Part shown: piece after piece, positions 26,993 through 35,835 of the stretch
Position numbering within the stretch: the first letter of the stretch is position 1
How the letters are laid out: the number at the start of each line of letters is the position of its first letter
Origin: Flexivirga caeni
Lineage (GTDB): Bacteria > Actinomycetota > Actinomycetes > Actinomycetales > Dermatophilaceae
Direction of reading: 5' to 3'
Assembly (NCBI RefSeq): GCF_003724155.1
Contig: NZ_RJJQ01000007.1
Coordinates: forward strand, 1-64,000
Length of the DNA: 64,000 bases
Made by a program: the position numbers and the translations under genes
Notes under the pieces: generated by a model
Databases searched by the model: none
What the model was told of the DNA's origin: nothing
The model's input: the letters and a program-made list of their open reading frames with translations, nothing else

Positions 26993-27851
26993 TGGCTGCG
27001 GTCGCAGCGGCGACAGCCGGAGCGCGGCGGCGCTCCGAACGCAGCCGCTCCGCGATAACCGAGACGAGGTAGATCGCGAAGCTGGTGAAGGCGATCAGCA
27101 CACTGGCCTTGATGTTGGTGTTGCTGAGAGCCAAGCTGAGCAGCAGCCCACCGTCGGCGGCGATCAGCGCGAACAGCACCGAAAGGCCCGCGAACGCAAC
27201 GGGATTGGCGGTCCAGCGACGCGCAGATGCCGCCGGGGTGATCGCCAGGCTCAGCACCAGGAGGGTGCCGACGACCTGCGCGGCCTCGGTCACCGTCACC
27301 GACAGCAGCAGCAGGAACACCAGGCCGAGCAGCCGGACGGGGACGCCACGCGCTTCGGCGACGGCGGCGTCGACCGACGCGAAGAGCAGCGGCCGGTAGA
27401 TCACGCCCAGCACCACCAGCACCACCACTGCAAGCACCGCAAGCGTCACGACGTCGCGGGTGGAGGCCGACACGATCGAGCCGAAGAGGATGTTGGTCGC
27501 GGCGGATGCGAAGCCGTTGTAGAACGACAGTAGGAAGATGCCAAGCCCCAGCCCGAAGGCCATGACGACGCCGATCGAGGTGTTGCTGTCGGTGCCCCGG
27601 CGGCCGAGCAGCGCGAAAGCTATTGCGACCACCACGGATCCGACGAGGGCACCGGTCACCGCGTCGTTGACGATGAGCAATCCTGCGACCGCTGTGGTGA
27701 AGGACAACTCCGCAGTGCCGTGCACCGCGAACGCCATGTCGCGCATCACGACGAACGGTGCCACCAGCCCGCAGGTCAGGCCGATCAGCGTGGCCGCGAT
27801 CAGCGCGTGCTGGGCCCACGGGTAGCCCAGATATTCGGTGATGTTGGTCAT
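26985..27851 (-). CDS. Metal ABC transporter permease (ZnuB/MntB type)
   Basis: 288-aa ABC-3 family permease with eight or nine hydrophobic segments. Typical stretches: VMRDMAFAVHGTAELSF near residue 35-51, and the conserved VTEAAQVVGTLLVLSLAITPAA given here in two parts, VTEAAQVVGTLLVL and SLAITPAASARRW. Third gene of the SBP-ATPase-permease unit, 4-bp overlap with the ATPase gene. Zinc, manganese or iron are all possible for this family. Confidence 0.9.
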   Translation of the reverse strand: MTNITEYLGYPWAQHALIAATLIGLTCGLVAPFVVMRDMAFAVHGTAELSFTTAVAGLLIVNDAVTGALVGSVVVAIAFALLGRRGTDSNTSIGVVMAFGLGLGIFLLSFYNGFASAATNILFGSIVSASTRDVVTLAVLAVVVLVVLGVIYRPLLFASVDAAVAEARGVPVRLLGLVFLLLLSVTVTEAAQVVGTLLVLSLAITPAASARRWTANPVAFAGLSVLFALIAADGGLLLSLALSNTNIKASVLIAFTSFAIYLVSVIAERLRSERRRAPAVAAATAATT

Positions 27852-28675
27852 GCGGGGATCACAACGTCGGCGCCGCAGTGGTGCGTGGCTTCCGGCGCCT
27901 CGCCGCCGCCGACCACGACGACCCGGCCGCGCACGCGCAATACGTCGATGGGCGTGCCGTAGAGCCGGCTCAGCCGCTCGGAGGTGAGCACCTCGTCCGG
28001 GGTGCCCTGCGCAAACCGCCCGGCGGCGAGATAGAGGATGCGGTCGACGAACGGCAGGATCGGATTGATCTCGTGCGTGACCATCAGGACCGCCGTGTTC
28101 CGTTGCCGCCGGCGCTGGTCGAGCAGTTCCAGCACGCCCTCCTGGTGCCGCAGGTCCAGGGAGGTCAGCGGTTCGTCACAGAGCAGCACCTTGGGGTCGC
28201 TCATCAGCGCCTGTGCGATCCGCAGCCGTTGCTGCTCGCCGCCGGAGAGGCGCCCGATCGGGGCGGACGCGTATGACGTCGCGCCGACCGCTTCGATCAG
28301 CTCGGCGGCCTTCGCGCGCACCCGCTTGCGCGACCACGGCACTCCGAATCGGTCGCCGTCGGCGCCGAGGCACACCAGATCCACGCCCCGCAGCCCGAGG
28401 TCGGCGTCGAACATCTTCTGCTGCGGCACATAGCCGACCTGGGAGCTGCCGCGGTGCGGGGTCTGACCCGCGACCTGGGCCGAACCACCGGCAAGCTGTT
28501 GCAGGCCGAGCAGCGCCTTCAGCAGGGTCGTCTTGCCGGTGCCGTTAGGACCGAGGATCGCGAGGAACTCCCCCGGCTGCACGTCGAGGTCGAGCCCGGA
28601 CCAGAGCACCCGGCCACCGACCGACAAGGTCGCGTCGGTGAAGCGCACCGCCGGACCGTTGTCCGCATCGCTCAT
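27848..28675 (-). CDS. Metal ABC transporter ATPase (ZnuC/MntA type)
   Basis: 275-aa ABC ATPase. Walker A GPNGTGKTTLL (about 42-52), Q-loop in VGYVPQQK, signature LSGGEQQRLRIAQAL (about 143-157), Walker B VLLCDEPLTSLD, H-loop VTHEINP. The C-terminal 40 residues are a hydrophilic extension with HHCGAD, possibly metal-touching, which is speculative. Overlaps both neighbours by 4 bp, so the three genes form one operon. Confidence 0.92.
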   Translation of the reverse strand: MSDADNGPAVRFTDATLSVGGRVLWSGLDLDVQPGEFLAILGPNGTGKTTLLKALLGLQQLAGGSAQVAGQTPHRGSSQVGYVPQQKMFDADLGLRGVDLVCLGADGDRFGVPWSRKRVRAKAAELIEAVGATSYASAPIGRLSGGEQQRLRIAQALMSDPKVLLCDEPLTSLDLRHQEGVLELLDQRRRQRNTAVLMVTHEINPILPFVDRILYLAAGRFAQGTPDEVLTSERLSRLYGTPIDVLRVRGRVVVVGGGEAPEATHHCGADVVIPA

Positions 28676-29583
28676 TGAGATTCCTCCAACGCCTTCTGCA
28701 ACGCCTGGACCTGGCTCAGCTGCCAGGCCTGGTAGTCCTTCGCATTCGTAGGCATTGTCTCCGAAACCGGGACGAGCGGCACCTTGGCGGTCTGGGCGTC
28801 CTGTTTCAGCGCGTCGGTCTGCTTGTCGGTGACCTGGCTGTTATAGATGAGCGCCTTCACGGTGTGGTTCGTCAGCGCGTCGGTGAAGGCCTTGGTGTCC
28901 GCAGGGCTCGGGTCGTCGCCGTCCTCGACGGACTGGGCAAAGCTGGCCGGGATGCCGAGCTTCAGCCCGGCGTTGTCGACGAGATAACCGGCCACCCGCT
29001 CGGTGTAGGCGATCTCGGTGCCCGTGAACTTGCTCTTGATTGCCTGGGTGGCCTTCTCGATCGGGTCCAGACTCGTGGCGAACTTCTTTGCGTTCGCGTG
29101 GAATTCGGCCGCATTGGCGGGATCCGCCTTCGCGAGTGCGTCGGCGATCGAGGAAGCGACCTTGGGCATCTGCGGCACGTCATACCAGAGGTGCGGGTTG
29201 GGGTTCTTGCCGGTGATGCCCAGCACCTTCGACACGGTGACGACGGTCGGGTTCGCGCCGGAGTTCTTCACCAGGTCGTTCATGAAGTCGTCGTAGCCGA
29301 CCCCGTTGTCGACGACCACCTTCGACCGTGACACCGCTGCCGCGTTCTTGGTGCTCGCCTCGTATTCGTGCGGGTCGACGTTCGGGTCGCTCAGGATCGA
29401 CGTCACCGCGACGTGGGCGCCGCCGATCTGCTGCACGATGTTGCCGTAGACGTTGGTGCTCGCCACGACCTGGACCTGGGCGCCCTTCCCCTCACTGCTC
29501 GCGCCACTGCCTCCCGACCCGGAGCCACAAGCGGCCAGCAGCAGAACCGGTGCCGATGCCAGGACGGTCCAACGCACGTTCAC
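28672..29583 (-). CDS. Metal-binding ABC lipoprotein (ZnuA/TroA family)
   Basis: 303-aa cluster A-I solute-binding lipoprotein. The GTG at 29583 gives MNVRWTVLASAPVLLLAACG, a clean lipoprotein signal with lipobox LAAC, and has AGGGAG 6-7 nt upstream; a TTG ten codons earlier is less likely. Expected metal ligands: His in DPHEYEAST and in NPHLWYDVP; the third position, usually His for zinc, appears to be Glu in AYTERVAGYLV; the fourth may be Glu in PVSETMP. There is no His-rich loop. The metal is therefore undecided. Confidence 0.88.
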   Translation of the reverse strand: MNVRWTVLASAPVLLLAACGSGSGGSGASSEGKGAQVQVVASTNVYGNIVQQIGGAHVAVTSILSDPNVDPHEYEASTKNAAAVSRSKVVVDNGVGYDDFMNDLVKNSGANPTVVTVSKVLGITGKNPNPHLWYDVPQMPKVASSIADALAKADPANAAEFHANAKKFATSLDPIEKATQAIKSKFTGTEIAYTERVAGYLVDNAGLKLGIPASFAQSVEDGDDPSPADTKAFTDALTNHTVKALIYNSQVTDKQTDALKQDAQTAKVPLVPVSETMPTNAKDYQAWQLSQVQALQKALEESQ

Positions 29584-29623
29584 ACACTTCTCCCTGTGTC
29601 TCTTCTGGAACAACTCACCATAT

Positions 29624-29638
29624 TGATAGTGATTCTCG
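29624..29638 (-). promoter_or_regulatory. Fur/Zur-like box upstream of metal importer
   Basis: TGATAGTGATTCTCG on the plus strand (CGAGAATCACTATCA on the minus) is an imperfect 7-1-7 dyad in an AT-rich patch, about 40-55 nt upstream of the lipoprotein start. It resembles Fur-superfamily boxes (Zur, Mur or Fur type). A metal-dependent repressor binding here would give starvation-induced expression of the importer. The match is to the general box type only. Confidence 0.6.
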
Positions 29639-29685
29639 TTACCAGGAGACTATCAGGGTACGGCGCTGGGGACGAATCGGCTGCC

Positions 29686-30453
29686 TTAGGCGGTCGGCGA
29701 TGACAGCCAGTCGGCGATGACCCGGCCCAGCGCACGATCGGCGACAGCGCTCATGTGATTGCCCGGGATCTCGACGAAACTGCCGTGCGGGACTGCGTGC
29801 GCGAGTCGTTCCGAGCCGGCGCGGTGGTCGGTGTCCTGCTCTCCGCAGACGGCCAGCAACGGCATCGAGATCGCTGACAGCTCAGCGGGATCCGTGCGCA
29901 CGCTGGAGCGCCATACACCACGCAGGGCAACCGGGTCGGACCCGGTCTGCCGCATGAAGATGCGTGCCTTGCCGGCAGGCGACCGCTTGTCGGTCTCCTG
30001 GTCCAGGTCGAACGCGGTCTCGTAGACCGCGTCGCGTGACTTGAGGTTCTCGATGCCCTCGATGCCCATCCCGGCTGTGACCAGCCGGCGGGGGCGGGAA
30101 CCCCGCAGCACCATGCGCAGGCTGGTGTGCGCGCCGAGTGAATAGCCGCCCAGGTCGTAGTCGGTCAGTCCGAGGTGCTCGATGAGCGCAGCGCCGTCCA
30201 TCGCGAGCACGTCCGGCGGATAGGCACGGGCGTCGTGCGGCTGGGCACTGCTGCCATGACCCCGCAAGTCGGGCATGATGACGCGAAATCCCTTGTCGGC
30301 AATGGTTTTCGCGTGTCCGTAGCGGATCCAGTTGGTCAGTGCATTGGAGACGAAGCCGTGCAGCAGGACGACCGGACGCCCCTCGCCGAGCTCCCGCCAG
30401 ACGAGGCGCGCACCGTCGAACGATGCGAAATCGTGGGTGGTGATTTCGTCCAT
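29686..30453 (-). CDS. Alpha/beta-hydrolase
   Basis: 255-aa single-domain alpha/beta-hydrolase. Nucleophile elbow GGYSLGAH (about 109-116), oxyanion region VVLLHGFVSN, acid in CGEQDTDH, and catalytic His in IPGNHMSAV near the C-terminus, so the triad is complete. No signal peptide. ATG at 30453 is preceded by only a weak ribosome-binding site; the gene follows the PepC gene by 14 bp on the same strand and is probably read from the same transcript. The substrate is unknown. Confidence 0.87.
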   Translation of the reverse strand: MDEITTHDFASFDGARLVWRELGEGRPVVLLHGFVSNALTNWIRYGHAKTIADKGFRVIMPDLRGHGSSAQPHDARAYPPDVLAMDGAALIEHLGLTDYDLGGYSLGAHTSLRMVLRGSRPRRLVTAGMGIEGIENLKSRDAVYETAFDLDQETDKRSPAGKARIFMRQTGSDPVALRGVWRSSVRTDPAELSAISMPLLAVCGEQDTDHRAGSERLAHAVPHGSFVEIPGNHMSAVADRALGRVIADWLSSPTA

Positions 30454-30467
30454 GCCGGCCGTGATGC

Positions 30468-31808
30468 TCAACGCTGTCCCAGCGCCAGGGAACCCATCGG
30501 GTCCCACGCGGGCAGCACGATCGGCTCGGTGTCGAGCGCAGCCTGCAACTCGGCGGGCAGCCGGTCGCGCGGAGCGGCGATCTCGAAGACGTATTCGCCG
30601 AACCACGAGTCGTTCATGGTGTAGAAGCCCTTGTCGGCCTTGTCGGAGCCCCAGGAGTTCTCCACCCGCCACTTGCGCGGAGTGTTCCCGTCCAGGTCGA
30701 CGCCGGTGAGCAGCATCGCGTGGGTCATCAGAGTCTCGTGCAGGGCGAGCCGCTCGGCCTTGTCCAACTCGAAGCTCGTGCCGTAGACACCCGCGAAGTC
30801 GTAGAGCCGGGCGTCCCAGATCCCGAGATCCCGCTCCATCATCTGGCCGACGTCGCAGCCGAACCACACTGGTTCGCCGGACGTGATCGCTTCTGCGGCA
30901 AGAGATTTCAGCGTCTCCGGCGGAACGTTGAGGTAACGCACCGGCGCACCCCCGACGACGTTGCCAAGATGGTCCACGGTGAAGGTGCGGCCGCGCGGGC
31001 TCGTCGGCCGCGGGTCGTCGACCAGACAGACGTAGTCGTCGACGTCGATCGTGACATAGCGATCACGGAACTGCGCGGGCGTCAGCGTGCCGTCGCGATG
31101 GAACTCGCCGTCGTCGTCGGTCCACTGCCAGTCGAACTCGGTCGGCGGGGTGCCGAGGTGCATGGCCAGGATGCGGTATGCCGCGGCCATCACCTGGGCA
31201 CGGATCTCCGCGACCTGCGCGTCACCTGACGCGGCGCGCACGTCGCGAGCGGCTTGGCGCAACAGGCTGCGCAAGTTCTTGTTCATCGCCGCACTGTTGG
31301 ACGACGACTGTGTCTCGGGCATCACGGTTTTGGGGACGACGCCATACTTCTGGACGATCGCGGCGAACATGTTCCACTGCCCACCGTCACCCACGACGTC
31401 CTGCAGCAGCCAGGCGACGGTGCGATCGTCTGCGGGACGATCGGCAAGCTGCGCCATCGACTCCAGGAAGTAGTTGCAGCGTTCCAGCTTGTCCCAGAAG
31501 AACGGGTAGTTCTGGGAGAGCTCGAAATCCTTGACCCCAAGCTTGTCCATCACGCCGGCGCGGAGCAGGTTGAGACCGGCGAACATCCAACAGCGGCCGC
31601 TCTTCTCCTGGCTGGTGACCGGCCACTTGTCGAGACGATGCGACATCGAGCGGTCGATGCCGGTGACGACGGCGTGGTCGAGCGCCACGTCCGTGATCGG
31701 TGACTTGGTGATGGCGTTCTGGAAAAGCCGATTGACCGGCCGAGCGTCGAACTCCTTGCGCAGGAGTGCGACGTCCGGCTCGGTCAATGGTGTTGAGGAG
31801 GAAACCAT
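30468..31808 (-). CDS. pepC: Aminopeptidase C (PepC / bleomycin hydrolase, C1B)
   Basis: 446-aa papain-fold cysteine aminopeptidase of family C1B. Catalytic Cys in QEKSGRCWMFAGL (about residue 73), His in THAMLLTGVDLDG and Asn in RVENSWGSDKADKG, all in family order, and the length is as expected (440-450 aa). It forms hexameric barrels in the cytoplasm that trim peptides. ATG at 31808 follows an AGGAGG-like stretch overlapping the codon before it. Confidence 0.93.
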   Translation of the reverse strand: MVSSSTPLTEPDVALLRKEFDARPVNRLFQNAITKSPITDVALDHAVVTGIDRSMSHRLDKWPVTSQEKSGRCWMFAGLNLLRAGVMDKLGVKDFELSQNYPFFWDKLERCNYFLESMAQLADRPADDRTVAWLLQDVVGDGGQWNMFAAIVQKYGVVPKTVMPETQSSSNSAAMNKNLRSLLRQAARDVRAASGDAQVAEIRAQVMAAAYRILAMHLGTPPTEFDWQWTDDDGEFHRDGTLTPAQFRDRYVTIDVDDYVCLVDDPRPTSPRGRTFTVDHLGNVVGGAPVRYLNVPPETLKSLAAEAITSGEPVWFGCDVGQMMERDLGIWDARLYDFAGVYGTSFELDKAERLALHETLMTHAMLLTGVDLDGNTPRKWRVENSWGSDKADKGFYTMNDSWFGEYVFEIAAPRDRLPAELQAALDTEPIVLPAWDPMGSLALGQR

Positions 31809-31848
31809 GAGTTCAGCTTCTCACGGACGAATTGGCCGGACCCGCCGA

Positions 31849-33177
31849 TCACTTCGACAGCTGGATGCGTCGATCCTCCTCTCGCTCGAAGTCGTCGAAT
31901 GCCGCTGCGGCACCACCGAATTCGTCCCCGACTTCGCCGGCGATCTCCTCCGGCGCATCGGCGCCATCGACCTTGTGGCCGTCTTCGTCGATGCCGCGGT
32001 CGGCGGCCGCGAGGGTCCGGTGCGCGGTGCTCAGGATCACTGCCGCGAGCAGCGCGGTGCCGGCCGCGATCGCGAACGGGAGGTGCAGGTTGTAGTGCTC
32101 GACCAGCTTGCCGGCCGCGAACGGGGCGAGACCGCCGCCGATGAAGCGCACGAAGCCGTAAGCCGCGGAGGCGACCGGGCGCTCCACTGGGGAGACCACC
32201 ATCACGGCCTGCGTGGTCAGCGTGTTGTTGATGCCGATGAAGATGCCGGCGGCGATGACCGCGCAGATCAGCACGGTGCGGTGGGTCGGCCAGATGGCGA
32301 TGATGGCCAGGTCGATGGCGAAGAGCGTCAGGGCGACATACAGGGTCGGGGCCGTGCCGAAGCGACGCTGCAGGGCGGGCGCGCCCAGCACGGCGAAGAT
32401 CGCGACCAGGATGCCCCAGCCGAAGAAGACGAAGCCGAGCTGGATGGCCGACAGCTTCATCGGGAACGGCGCGTAGCCCAGCATTGTGAAGAACGCCCAG
32501 TTGTAGCAGAGCGCAGCCAGGCCCATCGTCAGCAGACCGCGGTGCCGGAGCGCCTTGAGCGGGGCCAGCACCGAGGTGTGGTGCGTCGGCTTCGGAGTCG
32601 CCGGCAGGAAGAAGAGGGTGGCGATCAGTGCGATCAGCATGAGGACGGAGACGCCGTAGAACGGGCCTCGCCAGGAGACCTCACCCAGCAGGCCACCGAC
32701 GAGCGGTCCGCAGGCAATGCCGACGCCGAGCGCCGTTTCGTAGAGGATGATCGCGCCGGCGAATCCACCGGTCGCCGAGGCGACGATGACGGCCAGCGAC
32801 GTCGCGATGAACAGTGCGTTGCCCAGACCCCACCCGGCCCGGAAGCCGATGATCCCGCCGATCGAGCCGGCCGATCCGGCCGATCCGGCGAAGATGACGA
32901 TGAGCACCAGACCCGCGATCAGTGTCTTCTTCGCACCGATGCGACTGGACACCGCATTGGTGCCGAGCATCGCGACCGCCGTCACCACGAGGTAGCTGGT
33001 GAACAGCAAGGTCACCTGGCTGGGCGACGCATGCAACTGTGACGAGATGGCCGGCAGGATCGGGTCGACCAGGCCGATGCCCATGAAGGACACCACGCAC
33101 GCGAACGCGACGACATACACCGCCTTCGGCTGGCTGAACATTGAAGGCCGGGTCTCCCCTGCCGCTGGGCGGTTCAC
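31849..33177 (-). CDS. MFS transporter (DHA1-like)
   Basis: 442-aa twelve-span facilitator. Span 1-2 region FMGIGLVDPILPAISSQL, the loop TNAVSSRIGAKK and span 5 GVGIACGPLVGGLLG (motif C, exporter-type). The last 50 residues form a hydrophilic, acidic tail. GTG at 33177 has AAGGAG 7 nt upstream. The upstream AT-rich patch TATATAC near 33232 probably holds its promoter. Substrate unknown. Confidence 0.9.
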   Translation of the reverse strand: MNRPAAGETRPSMFSQPKAVYVVAFACVVSFMGIGLVDPILPAISSQLHASPSQVTLLFTSYLVVTAVAMLGTNAVSSRIGAKKTLIAGLVLIVIFAGSAGSAGSIGGIIGFRAGWGLGNALFIATSLAVIVASATGGFAGAIILYETALGVGIACGPLVGGLLGEVSWRGPFYGVSVLMLIALIATLFFLPATPKPTHHTSVLAPLKALRHRGLLTMGLAALCYNWAFFTMLGYAPFPMKLSAIQLGFVFFGWGILVAIFAVLGAPALQRRFGTAPTLYVALTLFAIDLAIIAIWPTHRTVLICAVIAAGIFIGINNTLTTQAVMVVSPVERPVASAAYGFVRFIGGGLAPFAAGKLVEHYNLHLPFAIAAGTALLAAVILSTAHRTLAAADRGIDEDGHKVDGADAPEEIAGEVGDEFGGAAAAFDDFEREEDRRIQLSK

Positions 33178-33306
33178 ACTGCGCTCCTTGTCTTGTGGGG
33201 TGGGTTCTGTTCATCTCGGAACCACGGACAACTATATACCTCCTCTATGTTTCTTGCCAGGTCAGGAATCCACGGCGAACATCCACTCCCCTGCGAGCGA
33301 CCCGCG

Positions 33307-33399
33307 TCGAGCGGGGTACTTCGGCGCCGAGCGGGGTAGATATCCGGGCCGTGAACGCCTGTGGTTCTACTCCGCTCGGTGGGCTTCTACCCCGCTCGG
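33307..33399. repeat. Two-box dyad element left of the DUF222-HNH gene
   Basis: Boxes TCGAGCGGGGTA (33307) and CCGAGCGGGGTA (33327) are 20 bp apart; the inverted pair, TACTCCGCTCGG (33368) and TACCCCGCTCGG (33388), is also 20 bp apart. Read on the minus strand, the right half and about 15 bases beyond it match the second half of the repeat at 35731-35782 on the far side of the DUF222-HNH gene. That gene is therefore flanked by inverted copies of roughly 50 bp. Confidence 0.75.
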
Positions 33400-33957
33400 C
33401 GAATCCACGCGATTACTCCATGCTGTCCACGAATTCCATGATCGCCAGCATCGCTGCTGTCTGCGCGACGGTTTCAGCTGCTCGCCCGGCGTCCGACCCG
33501 CGGTTGACGGCCGAAACGGCCGCTGACGGTGCAGCAGCGACGTCAGCGGTGGTTTCGGGCGCCAGCGAACACTTCGACCGTCAGCAGACGGGGCGACCCT
33601 TCTCCTGAGCGGCCGAGCAGCCCAGGAGAATCCCGCCCCCGCGAGCGGCGGAGCGAAGCGGGGAACGTATCGAAGGGCGAAGCCCAGGAGGGCGCATCGA
33701 GGCCCGAGCGCCCCCTTCGCCGAGCAGTATGGGCGCCGATTGCCGTATCCGATATTGAGGACGCCGGTAGGCGACCCGGCCTCGAGTCAGCACCGGCTGG
33801 ACCGGCGCGACAGCCTCACGGCGTCGCACGATGGATCCTGGACGATCTTCACACCCCATTGGCCGACCCACGTCGGAGACACGACTCAGGAGGCGGGACC
33901 CCCGAGGGATTCTCACTCCCCGCGTCCCCGACCCGGGGGCCTTATTCGAAAATTTAT
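33400..33957. other. Repeat-rich intergenic stretch, no clear gene
   Basis: No reading frame here is convincing; a 62-codon plus-strand frame starting at 33420 has no family resemblance. GAGCGAAGCGGGGAACGTAT at 33651-33670 recurs in altered form at 35534-35555 on the same strand, so the DUF222-HNH gene also has short direct repeats on both sides. The stretch may hold debris of earlier insertions. Confidence 0.45.
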
Positions 33958-33981
33958 CTGATAGAACGCTTGTGCTATCAG
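33958..33981. promoter_or_regulatory. 7-bp inverted repeat in DUF222-HNH promoter region
   Basis: CTGATAG (33958-33964) and CTATCAG (33975-33981) form a perfect inverted repeat with a 10-nt spacer in an AT-rich patch 60 bp upstream of the DUF222-HNH start. The AT content stands out from the surroundings, so this is likely the promoter or operator. No cognate regulator is evident. Confidence 0.5.
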
Positions 33982-34041
33982 GATGCGTTCAGGTAAACTG
34001 CAGGTACAGCGAAACAACCTGAACGGTAAGGAGGTCCGGGT

Positions 34042-35466
34042 ATGACGAGCAACGATCCTGGACCTCTGGTGCCCGGCGAGGTCGTGGTTTCGGGGGTGCC
34101 CGGTGGTGACGTTTCCGGCGATCCGGTGGATTCGCCGGTGACCCAGGGTGAATCGCCAAGTTCTGCCGCACCCGCCGCGCCACCGGCGGTTGCGGTGCCG
34201 GGTCGTGCTGCGGAGATTCTGGAGATGGCGCGGGAGTTCCGGGCTGCCCTGGATGAGGTGCCGGGTGCGTTGTACCAGCTCGGGGAAGAAGGACTGTCGG
34301 ACCTGATGACCCATTTGATGGGCGTGCATGTTCGTGCTGCGCAGGTGGCGACCGTGGTGGTCGCTGAAGCCCACATCCGAGGTGAAGTGAACACGTCGAT
34401 ATCGGCGTCCGCGGTGCAGTGGATCACCGCCCACGCGGTCGAGGCCGGCACGATGGTGGAGCCGCGGGATGCGAAGACGATGGCCGTGGTTGCCGAAGCC
34501 TACGGCGACCGCCGCAATGCCGTGGTGGCGGATGCTGTGCGGGAAGGCAGATGCACCCTGGCGGTGGCCCGGGCGGCGTTGTCGAACACGGACAAGGTGG
34601 CCCCGGTGTTGCCGGGCGCGTCGCGGGATGAACTGTTGGGTCACTTCCTGCACCTGGATCCGGCGTTGGGGTCTCGTGGGGTGTCGGCGTTGACGCGGAT
34701 GATCATCGCCCAGTACGCCCCCGACACCCTCTCGGCGCAGGACGCGAAACTGGAGGCGGTCGAAACGTTGAGTTGGTTCACGACGCCGACGGGGATGACC
34801 CGTTTGACCGCAGAACTCGCTCCCGCGTCGGCGGCGGTGATGAAGTCCGCGATCCTGGCCCTGTCGGCACCCCAACCCGTGCCGTGTGATGAACACCCGA
34901 GTGTGACGGTGGCGGATGAGCGGACCCCGGGGAAACGTCGCGCGGACGCGTTGACGGAACTGGTCACCGCCGCCGCGAAGGTGCTGGCCGGGGATGCGTC
35001 TCCGACGGGTGCGGCGGCGACGGCCCTGGTCACGATGAACCTGGAAGCCCTGACCGAGGGTGTGGGGCATGCCCAGGTGGTCGCGACCGGCGACGTCCTG
35101 GATGCGGGTGCCGCCCGCCGGTTGGCGTGTGATGCGCAGGTCATCCCGATCGTCCTCGGCGGACCCAGTGAACCCCTGGATGTGGGACGCAAAGAGCGCC
35201 TGGTCACCAAAGGGTTACGCACCGCCGTCATCACCCGGGACCACGGGTGCACCCTCCCTGGGTGTGACCGGCCACCGGGCATGTGCGAAGTCCATCACGT
35301 GAACCCGTGGTGGGCCGGCGGGGAAACGTGTTTGCTCAATTCGGCCATGTTGTGTGTCTTCCATCACCACCTGGTCCACCGGCTCGGGCTACTCGCGGCC
35401 GTCACCGCGGCCGGGGTGCACTGGGACCTGACCCCAGGCCGCATGCCCACCCCCGGCGCAGCCTGA
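34042..35466 (+). CDS. DUF222 / HNH endonuclease (13E12 repeat family)
   Basis: 474 aa. The middle is a DUF222 (13E12-family) domain (HLMGVHVRAAQVATVVVAEAH, REGRCTLAVARAALSNTDKV), and the C-terminus an HNH nuclease: CTLPGCDRPPGMCEVHHVNP, WWAGGETCLLNSAMLCVFHH, with both Cys pairs and the His-His of the motif. Such genes occur in many diverged copies in actinobacteria; in Mycobacterium REP13E12 copies host a prophage attachment site. AAGGAGGT lies 8 nt before the ATG. GTATGNCG is absent from inside the gene and repeats flank it, which fits an acquired element. Confidence 0.92.
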   Translation: MTSNDPGPLVPGEVVVSGVPGGDVSGDPVDSPVTQGESPSSAAPAAPPAVAVPGRAAEILEMAREFRAALDEVPGALYQLGEEGLSDLMTHLMGVHVRAAQVATVVVAEAHIRGEVNTSISASAVQWITAHAVEAGTMVEPRDAKTMAVVAEAYGDRRNAVVADAVREGRCTLAVARAALSNTDKVAPVLPGASRDELLGHFLHLDPALGSRGVSALTRMIIAQYAPDTLSAQDAKLEAVETLSWFTTPTGMTRLTAELAPASAAVMKSAILALSAPQPVPCDEHPSVTVADERTPGKRRADALTELVTAAAKVLAGDASPTGAAATALVTMNLEALTEGVGHAQVVATGDVLDAGAARRLACDAQVIPIVLGGPSEPLDVGRKERLVTKGLRTAVITRDHGCTLPGCDRPPGMCEVHHVNPWWAGGETCLLNSAMLCVFHHHLVHRLGLLAAVTAAGVHWDLTPGRMPTPGAA

Positions 35467-35675
35467 GCACCGCGGCCTCAGCGGCGCCCGGGGGTGGCCG
35501 TGTGTGCCCTGGCCGGTGCGCTGAGTGGCGGGAGAGCGAAGCGGCGGAGCGTATGGAAAGGTCGCCAAGAGCCAGCCCGCCTCAAGGCAACTCACCGGCC
35601 GGCGAGCCTCCCGCAGCTTGATCCCTGGCCTTTCCGTGTGATCGCTCTCCGAGTGCCCGATAGGGGCCCGTCTCA
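35467..35675. other. Intergenic after DUF222-HNH gene
   Basis: Non-coding stretch between the DUF222-HNH stop and the box repeats. Contains the diverged direct repeat GAGCGAAGCGGCGGAGCGTAT at 35534-35554, matching 33651-33670. I see no gene. Confidence 0.4.
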
Positions 35676-35782
35676 CCGAGCGGGGTACAAACCCGCCGTA
35701 CGGCATACGACCCTGGGCTGCATTCCTGCGCCGAGCGGGGTACGAGCCCACCGAACGGGGTAGAACCACACGCACTGAACGG
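35676..35782. repeat. Direct box repeats right of the DUF222-HNH gene
   Basis: CCGAGCGGGGTA occurs at 35676 and 35731, each followed 20 bp later by a diverged copy (CCGTACGGCATA at 35696, CCGAACGGGGTA at 35751). All four have the same orientation here, unlike the inverted pairs elsewhere. The box is the one used at 33307-33399, and 35731-35782 matches the minus strand of 33349-33399 over about 50 bp. It lies in the convergent gap before the quinone oxidoreductase gene. Confidence 0.7.
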
Positions 35783-35835
35783 CGGGGTTTCTGCCGCACT
35801 CGACACCGAAGGACATCGTCTGTGCCTCCGTGCCC

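Noticed and set aside
33420-33608. 62-codon plus-strand gene left of the DUF222-HNH gene
   Set aside because: No ribosome site, no similarity, and it lies in repeat debris.
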